Assembly: GCA_903970315.1 (NCBI GenBank) | Contig: CAJCIJ010000108.1 | Coordinates: 1 to 5,727 of the forward strand | Direction: 5' to 3' | DNA length: 5,727 bases | Source of the DNA: Actinomycetota bacterium | GTDB lineage: Bacteria > Actinomycetota > Thermoleophilia > Solirubrobacterales > Solirubrobacteraceae | Shown: piece by piece, positions 1-5,116 of the stretch | Numbering within the stretch: the first letter of the stretch is position 1 | Layout: each line of letters starts with the position of its first letter | Program-made: the position numbers and the translations under genes | The notes under the pieces: generated by a model | Seen by the model: only the letters and a program-made list of their open reading frames with translations | The model's database searches: none | What the model was told of the DNA's origin: nothing

Positions 1-550
1 ACCACTTCCACGGATCGCTGGTCAGGCCGACGTAGCTGCCCGCGCCAGGGAAGATCCTGACGACCCCGATGTCCTTGGCGAATACCAGCAACACAACCAG
101 CCCAAGCCAGAATTCGGGCGCGGACACGAGCACGAGTGCCGTGCCCATGGCAGAGCGATCCAGCCACGAGCCGGGCCTCAGCCCGGAGATGATCCCAACG
201 CCCAGGCCGCCCACAATCCAAAGCACCGCCGCGCCCACCGCCAGCGAGAGCGTCGCGGGGAGACGTTCGGCGATCAAAGTGCGCACAGCCTCATCGCTGT
301 AGAAGCTGTAGCCCAGGTTGAAGTGCAGCACCACGTCCTTCATGTAGTCCCAGAACTGCACGGTTAAAGGCCTCTTGAGCCCAAGGACCTTTTCGATGTT
401 CGCGATCGCGTTGGGGTTGGGATTGCGTCCCGCACGCAGCACCGCCGGGTTGGCGCTTGGCAGCACCCGAAACAGCAGAAACGTCAGCGCGCACACAATC
501 ACCAGGGTCGCGACACCCCAGAGGATCCTGCGAACGATGTAACTGGTCAT
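1..550 (-). CDS. DppB-type ABC transporter permease (partial, 3' end missing)
   Basis: Inner-membrane channel subunit of a peptide/nickel-class ABC importer (BPD_transp_1 family, DppB/OppB type). It pairs with the DppC-type permease encoded two genes upstream. The frame starts at ATG 550 and runs off the left edge without a stop; 183 codons are visible of a family length of roughly 310-340. The protein begins MTSYIVRRILWGV, a typical DppB start with a basic patch before the first membrane segment (about residues 9-30). The family motif around FNLGYSF (78-83) and IAERLPATLSL (93-103) follows, then membrane segments at about 101-123 and 136-158, the latter containing APEFWLG. The EAA loop that contacts the ATPase lies beyond the edge. 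It starts 28 bases after the binding-protein stop. No good Shine-Dalgarno is visible before this ATG, so translation may depend on coupling to the upstream gene. The substrate cannot be read from the sequence. Confidence 0.93.
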   Translation of the reverse strand, partial: MTSYIVRRILWGVATLVIVCALTFLLFRVLPSANPAVLRAGRNPNPNAIANIEKVLGLKRPLTVQFWDYMKDVVLHFNLGYSFYSDEAVRTLIAERLPATLSLAVGAAVLWIVGGLGVGIISGLRPGSWLDRSAMGTALVLVSAPEFWLGLVVLLVFAKDIGVVRIFPGAGSYVGLTSDPWKW

Positions 551-578
551 TGCGGCTGCGCTGGAGCCCCGCCGCCGG

Positions 579-2390
579 CTACTTCAAGGACGTGAAGCTG
601 AGGTCCCACAGGCCGGCGTTCCAAAGGGCACCAACCCCCGCAACCTGCGAGCCCTCGAGTCCCGGCTGCTTTTCCCAATCGTAAGGAATTGCCGCCGCGT
701 CTTCGACCAGCTCGTCGTCGATCTTTGCCCACGCGCTCGCGCGCGCCGCTGTGCCGACGATGGATTCGGCAGCGTCCATCGCGGCGTTGATCTTGGGAAC
801 GTCGGTCTGGCTCCAGTTGACGTTGTTCGTCGGGAGGATCAGCCTGCCATTGAAGGTGGGGTCGAGCACCGCCTGCCCGTCGGCGAAGTCGGCGATCCAG
901 CCGACGACGGGGCAGACATCGATCTCTTCCTTGGGCACGTTGCAGTACTTGGAGTACATCGTCGGCTCTTCGACCAGCGTCAGCTTGGTTGGGAAGCCGA
1001 GGTTCTTCAGCGTCTGGTTGGCGATCTCGGCGGCCGCTTCCCTGCTGCCGGTGGAGCCAACGACCTGAACGGTCTTCGTCCCGGTGTACTTGCCCGTGGG
1101 GTACCCCGCCAGCTTCATGTACTTCTCGGCCACTGCCATATCGCCTTCGGGGTGTTCATCGAAGTCGAACTGCGGGCCCTTGGGCCCAGCCAGTCCGCCG
1201 GCCTGTTCAAAGCCCGGCACCGTGGGGTAGAGGAAGTGGGTCATGACGTTGGTGACCAGTTCTCCCCCAAGGGTCTTGTCCATCGCCTTGCGGTCGAGCG
1301 CCGCCCAGAACGCCTTGCGCAGGTCGATGTTGGAGAACGGGCCAACCTTGCTGTCAACGGCGATGTAGTGATCGCCGGCTCCCGGTGATATCTCCAACTG
1401 GCTCTTGTGGCTTTCGGCCGCCAGCTGGATGTCCGAGGTGACCGGTGGTTCGTCCTGGACGTCGTCGGCGCTTTCAAGCACCTGACGCCCGATCACCGAC
1501 TCTGTGCCGCCGATCTTGTACTGGATTTCGTTCAGGTACGCCGGCCTGTAGTCGGTGGCTGCATTCCAGTTGGGATTGCGCACCAGCGTCGCGGACTTGC
1601 CCGGGACGTATCCGATCCCAAGGACCTTGCCTTCGGCGTTGTTCTTGAGCATGTACGGTCCTGTCGCAACCTCGTAGTTGGCGTAGTTCGAGGGCTTGTT
1701 CTTGTCGAACTTTTCGGCGTACTCCTTCGGCACGGGCGCCGTCAGCGGCAACCTCAGCGCGTCCACCACGATCGCGGCCTTCGGTTCGGTCAGGTGGAAT
1801 ACGATCGTGTACTTGTTGGGAGTTTGGATGCCCTTGATCGGCCCGCCATCGGCCTTCGGCGCTCCTTCGATCGATTCGAAATAGGAGTGGAAGTAGGGAT
1901 TTTCAATGTTGGGGTTGGCGCCGCGCTCCATTGCATAGGCGACGTCTTCGGAGGTGACTTCGCGATCGACCGGAGGGCTGAAGCGGATGCCATGCTTGAT
2001 GTGGACGGTGACCGTCTTCTGGTCAGAGGAGATTTCGGGCTGACCTTCAGCGAGATCGGGGACCGCTTCGTAGGCGCTGTCGGGCTTGACCGAATAAAGC
2101 GGCCGTTGGGTTGCGTAAATCACCTCGTAGTCGATGTCGTAGTAGGAGTCACCGGGATCGAGGTGTTCGAAGTCCTGTTCGTTGAGGACGACGAGCGTGC
2201 CGCCCTTCTTGCCGCCGGTCTCGGGCTCGGTCAGCGGACTCTGGAAGCCGCTCGTGTTGACCGAGCCGGCGCCGGCTGCCGAGGAGCTCGATGACGACGA
2301 TGAGTTTGAGGAACTTGATCCGCACGCGGCCAACACCACGGAGACCATCGCAAGGACGAGGACAAATCCAACTGGCTTAAACGACCTCAT
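579..2390 (-). CDS. Family-5 extracellular solute-binding lipoprotein (peptide/nickel type)
   Basis: Substrate-capturing component of an ABC importer, anchored outside the cytoplasmic membrane (SBP_bac_5 family); 603 residues, slightly longer than typical DppA/OppA. I chose ATG 2390 over an upstream in-frame start at 2429 because it sits after a near-perfect Shine-Dalgarno (AGGAGG, 6-base spacer) and starts the signal peptide directly: MRSFKPVG, a hydrophobic stretch to about 19, then lipobox LAAC with Cys23 as the predicted lipidated residue. A Ser-rich linker follows (25-37, with one Asn at 29). Family landmarks include the TLVVLNEQDFEHLDPG stretch (65-80), VHIKHGIRFSPP (129-140), VTSEDVAYAMER (145-156), TGPYML (243-248), RNPNW (271-275), DLRKAFWAALDR (356-367) and DGQAVLDPTFNG (504-515). 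Two cysteines, C483 and C493, lie ten residues apart in the C-terminal half. It sits between the two permease genes. Ligand could be peptide, metal chelate or another compound; undetermined. Confidence 0.95.
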   Translation of the reverse strand: MRSFKPVGFVLVLAMVSVVLAACGSSSSNSSSSSSSSAAGAGSVNTSGFQSPLTEPETGGKKGGTLVVLNEQDFEHLDPGDSYYDIDYEVIYATQRPLYSVKPDSAYEAVPDLAEGQPEISSDQKTVTVHIKHGIRFSPPVDREVTSEDVAYAMERGANPNIENPYFHSYFESIEGAPKADGGPIKGIQTPNKYTIVFHLTEPKAAIVVDALRLPLTAPVPKEYAEKFDKNKPSNYANYEVATGPYMLKNNAEGKVLGIGYVPGKSATLVRNPNWNAATDYRPAYLNEIQYKIGGTESVIGRQVLESADDVQDEPPVTSDIQLAAESHKSQLEISPGAGDHYIAVDSKVGPFSNIDLRKAFWAALDRKAMDKTLGGELVTNVMTHFLYPTVPGFEQAGGLAGPKGPQFDFDEHPEGDMAVAEKYMKLAGYPTGKYTGTKTVQVVGSTGSREAAAEIANQTLKNLGFPTKLTLVEEPTMYSKYCNVPKEEIDVCPVVGWIADFADGQAVLDPTFNGRLILPTNNVNWSQTDVPKINAAMDAAESIVGTAARASAWAKIDDELVEDAAAIPYDWEKQPGLEGSQVAGVGALWNAGLWDLSFTSLK

Positions 2391-2396
2391 GGTGTG

Positions 2397-2402
2397 CCTC
2401 CT
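2397..2402 (-). promoter_or_regulatory. Strong ribosome binding site for the solute-binding protein
   Basis: On the minus strand AGGAGG lies 6 bases before ATG 2390. It is the best Shine-Dalgarno match of any gene in the window and decides the start codon in favour of 2390 over 2429. It fits high translation of the binding protein compared with the permeases. Confidence 0.85.
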
Positions 2403-2428
2403 ATGTAGTGCATCGGTATGGGTGATCA

Positions 2429-2457
2429 AGTGTCATTGTGTTGCGCACGGCCGTCAA
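2429..2457 (-). promoter_or_regulatory. Candidate internal promoter for the solute-binding protein gene
   Basis: In the 77-base gap between the DppC-type permease and the binding-protein gene, the minus strand shows TTGACG (2457-2452; five of six to the -35 consensus), a 17-base spacer, then GACACT (2434-2429; a poor -10 with only A2, A4 and T6 matching). Transcription would begin near 2422 and leave a leader of about 30 bases that includes the AGGAGG site. The -35 is good, the -10 is weak, so this is a suggestion only; the gap could equally be a plain intra-operon spacer. Confidence 0.3.
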
Positions 2458-2467
2458 TCGGTAGCGG

Positions 2468-3433
2468 TCAGCCGGCGCCGCGTGGATTGAGTGCGTCGCG
2501 CAGCCCGTCGCCCAGCAGGTTGAACGCCAGCACGGTGACCAGCAGCGCTATGCCCGGAAACACCATGTACCACCAAGCCGTGTTGAAGATCGGCGTGGCT
2601 TTGGCAATCATCTGGCCCCAACTGGCAGTCGGTGCACGGATGCCGATGCCGAGGTAGGAAAGGGCCGCCTCGAAGAGGATGTTCAGCGGGACCTGCAACG
2701 TGGCGTAGACGATGATCGGCGCCGCGAGGTTGGGCAGGATCTCGCGAAACATCAAGCGTAGGTCCGATGCCCCGAGAGCCCTCGAGGCCTCGATGAACTC
2801 CTGCTCGCGCAGCGAGAGCACCAGGCCACGCACGATCCTCGCCTGAAAGGGCCAGGTGGCGATAGCGATCAGGAAGATGATCACCCCGAGCCCCGGCTGG
2901 ATCAGGCCGGCAGCGCAGCCCCGGACAGCACACGCAGCGCCAATCCCAAGTCCGAGCAAAAGGATCGGGATCGACAGGAAGACGTCCATGGTGCGTGCCA
3001 GCACCGTGTCCACCCAGCCGCGATAGAAACCCGCGAGCATGCCGAGCGTCACGCCGATGACCGTCGAGGCGAGTGTGCCGATGATCCCGACCTCCAGCGA
3101 TACGCGCGCGCCATAGATGACACGCGACATCACGTCCTCCCCCAGCGGATCGACTCCGAACGGGTGTGCCCAGCTCGGCCCCAGCGGACCACCAAAGTAG
3201 TTCGTGAGGTTGAGGTTCTGAACATCCGGGCCCGGAAGGCCCAGCACGTCCACAACCAACGGTGCGGCGATCGCGATCACGATCAACGCCACGATCACAA
3301 ACAACGAGACCACGGCGACGCGGTCGCGGCGAAAGCGCCGCCAGAACAGCTGCAGCGGCGAGCGTGCCTCGACATCTGCGCTCAACGGCGCGAGCACATC
3401 TGCGCCCAGGGGTGCCGCGGGCGCCCAGCTCAC
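2468..3433 (-). CDS. DppC-type ABC transporter permease
   Basis: Second channel subunit of the peptide/nickel-class importer; 321 residues, slightly longer than the usual 280-310. The start is GTG 3433, preceded by GAGGA with an 8-base spacer. It has the two-part layout of the family: a cytoplasmic N-terminus and OppC N-terminal domain (FWRRFRRDRVAV at 30-41, first membrane helix about 40-62), a periplasmic segment with HPFGVDPLGEDVMSRVIYGAR (90-110), then the BPD_transp_1 core with helices at about 113-136, 149-168, 180-196, 236-256 and 289-308. The EAA loop that docks the ATPase is clear: EQEFIEASRALGASDLRLMF (210-229) followed by REILPN. A short loop at 168-180 carries Cys168 and Cys173. 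It is the first gene of the minus-strand group, ahead of the binding protein, whereas Dpp operons usually begin with the binding protein followed by B then C. Substrate unknown. Confidence 0.94.
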   Translation of the reverse strand: MSWAPAAPLGADVLAPLSADVEARSPLQLFWRRFRRDRVAVVSLFVIVALIVIAIAAPLVVDVLGLPGPDVQNLNLTNYFGGPLGPSWAHPFGVDPLGEDVMSRVIYGARVSLEVGIIGTLASTVIGVTLGMLAGFYRGWVDTVLARTMDVFLSIPILLLGLGIGAACAVRGCAAGLIQPGLGVIIFLIAIATWPFQARIVRGLVLSLREQEFIEASRALGASDLRLMFREILPNLAAPIIVYATLQVPLNILFEAALSYLGIGIRAPTASWGQMIAKATPIFNTAWWYMVFPGIALLVTVLAFNLLGDGLRDALNPRGAG

Positions 3434-3441
3434 CTTCGCAA

Positions 3442-3446
3442 TCCTC
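3442..3446 (-). promoter_or_regulatory. Ribosome binding site supporting the GTG start of the DppC-type permease
   Basis: Minus-strand GAGGA with 8 bases to GTG 3433. An ATG at 3458 lies in another frame and gives no transporter sequence, so this site supports the GTG as the real start. Confidence 0.65.
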
Positions 3447-3480
3447 GTCGCTTTCCATCGCGGTCTTTCTGCTCGTGACC

Positions 3481-3494
3481 GGGGCCGAAGCCCC
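3481..3494 (-). promoter_or_regulatory. GC hairpin with UUCG tetraloop in the putative transporter leader
   Basis: Read on the minus strand this is GGGGC-TTCG-GCCCC: a perfect 5-bp GC stem closed by C-G around UUCG, the unusually stable tetraloop class. It lies 48 bases upstream of the GTG start of the DppC-type permease. It directly abuts a second, weaker stem (CGGTC/GACCG, 3461-3465 with 3477-3481, 11-base loop). No T-run follows in either direction, so it is not a standard intrinsic terminator. A role in leader stability or attenuation is inference. Confidence 0.45.
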
Positions 3495-3567
3495 AGTGTT
3501 GCACTTCTTGGTTGGCAATCGCCTACGTTCAGCGGTAAGGGCTGATCGGAACCTGTTCGTCGCAGCC

Positions 3568-3582
3568 GCAGGTGTTACCTGC
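3568..3582. promoter_or_regulatory. Perfect inverted repeat, candidate operator
   Basis: GCAGGT-GTT-ACCTGC: two perfect 6-base arms around 3 bases, 92 bases before the rarA start and 135 bases before the permease start. The core GGT-N3-ACC resembles the GT-N3-AC pattern recognised by FadR-type GntR regulators, but no regulator gene is in the window to support this. A further half-site ACCTG occurs at 3551-3555, inside GAAC-CT-GTTC (3549-3558). That second palindrome resembles an SOS box but has a 2-base rather than 4-base spacer. Confidence 0.4.
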
Positions 3583-3610
3583 TTTCAGCGGAGCGACCTC
3601 GGGATGCCCA

Positions 3611-3624
3611 GCGACTGCGGTCGC
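3611..3624 (+). other. Short hairpin upstream of rarA
   Basis: GCGAC-TGCG-GTCGC, a perfect 5-bp stem with a 4-base loop, ending 49 bases before the rarA start codon. No T-run follows, so it is not a terminator. In DNA this GC-rich such stems arise often by chance; function is doubtful. Confidence 0.25.
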
Positions 3625-3673
3625 CGCCGGCCCGACCACCGGCGCAAGCCGGACGGCGCGGAATACTGGCAAC

Positions 3674-5116
3674 GTGGACACGCTTTTTGAGGCCGAGGCT
3701 GTGGCAAGCGTCGATGCGGTAGCCGGCGACCGCGCGCAGGACGCCGACGCGCCGCTGGCCGTGCGTGTCCGGCCCACGGGGTTGGAGGGATTCGTGGGCC
3801 AGGAGCACCTCCTGGCCCACGGCTCGGCGCTGCGGACGGCCCTGGAGCGGCACGAGCCCCACTCGATGATCCTCTACGGCCCGCCCGGCTGCGGCAAGAC
3901 CACCCTGGCGCGCATGTTTGCCGCAAGCCCCGGCTGGGTCTTTGAGGAGCGCAGCGCCGTGCAGGTGGGGCTGGCCGAGATCCGGGCCGTGTGCCAGCGC
4001 GCGCGCCAGCGGCGCCAATCGGCCGACGGTGCCGGCGCCCCCCTGCGCACAGTCCTGTTCCTCGACGAGATCCACCGCTTCAACTCTTCCCAGCAGGACG
4101 CACTGCTGCCGGCCGTCGAGGAAGGCCTGCTGACACTGATCGGGGCCACCACCGAGAACCCCGCCTTCGAGGTCAACGGGGCGCTTCTGTCACGGTTGCG
4201 CGTCTACGCCTTCGACGCCCTGGAGGCCGACCAGGTGCAGGTGCTATTACAGCGTGCGCTGCAACTCGACCACCAGGGCGCAATGGCCGCCGACGACGAC
4301 GCCCTGGCACTGCTCGCCGCCGACTGCGACGGCGACGCGCGGATTGCGCTCAACGCCCTGGCGCTCGCCTGCACGACAGCCCGACGCAACGGCGAGGACC
4401 GCGTGACCGCGCCGTTGTGCGCCGACGCGCTCCAGCAGCGGACCGTTCTCTATGACCGAGCCGGGGACCGACACTACGACTACATGTCCGCCTGGATCAA
4501 GGCAACGCGCGGGAGCGACCCCGACGCCTCGCTGTACTACCTGGCGGTGATGCTCGAGGGAGGCGAGGACCCGCGGTTTCTGGTCCGGCGCATGGTGATC
4601 CTTGCGTCCGAGGACATCGGCAACGCCGACCCGGGCGCGCTTTCGGTCGCCGTCGCGGCCGCCGCAGCCGTCGAGCACGTGGGCATGCCCGAGGCTCGCT
4701 ATGCCCTGGCCCAGGCCGCGATCTACTTGGCGCTTGCGCCCAAGTCAAACGCCGCCGGCAAGGCCCTGGCGGCCGCCCAGCGGCACGTGCGCGAGCACGG
4801 CGCCGCCGGAGTGCCGCCGTGGCTCATCTCCGGGCCCCGGCCCGGCCGCCCCGGCAGGGGCACCAGCGGGGGCGCAGTGGTCGGCGCAGCCGGCCAAGCA
4901 GTCCGACGTGGCGGCGGCATTCCCGCCTACGACTACCCGCACGACCACCCCGGGCACGTAAGCCCGCAGGAGCTGATGCCCGAGCGCATCGCCGGCGCCC
5001 GCTTCTATGAGCCCGACGAGGCCGAGGCCCAGCTGGCCAGGCGGCTGGAGGAGGTGCGCGCCGCGCGCCGCGTCGACGCGCAGACGGAGCCGATCGCCCC
5101 GCAGGGCCGACCGTGA
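3674..5116 (+). CDS. rarA: Replication-associated recombination protein A (AAA+ ATPase, MgsA/RarA/WRNIP1 family)
   Basis: ATPase related to clamp loaders, acting in the cytoplasm at stalled or gapped replication forks; 480 residues against about 430-450 for typical members. I start it at GTG 3674 (MDTLFEAE) because the family usually begins MD-LF and the 34 in-frame codons upstream look non-conserved; the Shine-Dalgarno is weak (GGAA, 10-base spacer). Motifs: RPTGLEGFVGQEHLL (33-47), Walker A GPPGCGKTT (69-77, Lys75), Walker B LFLDE (128-132), IHRF after it, sensor 1 GATTEN (157-162), LLSR with the likely arginine finger Arg174, sensor 2 GDAR (220-223). The family-specific C-terminal tetramerisation domain starts near HYDYMSAWIKATRGSDPD (267-284) and includes ILASEDIGNADP (309-320) and LALAPKSNAA (352-361). 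Residues about 386-418 are a Gly/Ala/Arg/Pro-rich stretch longer than usual before YDYPHDHPGH (419-428). Its stop overlaps the next gene's start. Confidence 0.96.
   Translation: MDTLFEAEAVASVDAVAGDRAQDADAPLAVRVRPTGLEGFVGQEHLLAHGSALRTALERHEPHSMILYGPPGCGKTTLARMFAASPGWVFEERSAVQVGLAEIRAVCQRARQRRQSADGAGAPLRTVLFLDEIHRFNSSQQDALLPAVEEGLLTLIGATTENPAFEVNGALLSRLRVYAFDALEADQVQVLLQRALQLDHQGAMAADDDALALLAADCDGDARIALNALALACTTARRNGEDRVTAPLCADALQQRTVLYDRAGDRHYDYMSAWIKATRGSDPDASLYYLAVMLEGGEDPRFLVRRMVILASEDIGNADPGALSVAVAAAAAVEHVGMPEARYALAQAAIYLALAPKSNAAGKALAAAQRHVREHGAAGVPPWLISGPRPGRPGRGTSGGAVVGAAGQAVRRGGGIPAYDYPHDHPGHVSPQELMPERIAGARFYEPDEAEAQLARRLEEVRAARRVDAQTEPIAPQGRP

Larger units (their letters stand above)
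3434..3673. other. Divergent intergenic region between the transporter genes and rarA
   Basis: 240 bases without a supported gene, separating the minus-strand transporter group from the plus-strand rarA group. It must hold the promoters of both directions. I looked for -35/-10 pairs: TTGGCA on plus (3512-3517) and its neighbour TTGCCA on minus (3518-3513) each match five of six -35 bases, but neither has an acceptable -10 at 16-18 bases. It contains a perfect inverted repeat (3568-3582) and two short hairpins (3481-3494 and 3611-3624), annotated separately. Confidence 0.8.

Noticed and set aside
1407..2294. A 295-codon open frame on the plus strand, opposite the solute-binding protein gene
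   Set aside because: It is a GC-driven shadow of a clearly real gene: its protein is repetitive in Val, Gly, Asp and Arg with no recognisable domain, and it mirrors the codon structure of the opposite strand.
2391..2429. Start of the solute-binding protein at 2429
   Set aside because: It would put 13 polar residues in front of the signal peptide, and the AGGAGG site points directly at 2390.
3481..3494. Intrinsic terminator at the GGGGC/GCCCC hairpin
   Set aside because: No T-run follows on either strand, and no gene ends next to it.
2454..3518. A 354-codon open frame on the minus strand overlapping the DppC-type permease in another frame
   Set aside because: Its protein is Arg/Gly/Ala-rich without membrane helices or motifs, while the overlapping 321-residue frame has a complete permease with the EAA loop. 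Long empty frames are expected at this GC content.
3499..3529. Plus-strand promoter TTGCAC-19-TACGTT for rarA
   Set aside because: The spacer is 19 bases and both hexamers are imperfect, so it is not better than chance in this region.
3549..3558. GAAC-CT-GTTC as an SOS (LexA) box for rarA
   Set aside because: Gram-positive LexA sites have a 4-base centre between GAAC and GTTC; here it is 2 bases, so the geometry is wrong.
3572..3673. Upstream extension of RarA to a GTG at 3572 (34 extra residues)
   Set aside because: The added residues are low-complexity and unlike family N-termini, and MDTLFE at 3674 matches the usual start. The upstream GTG also lies inside the inverted repeat.
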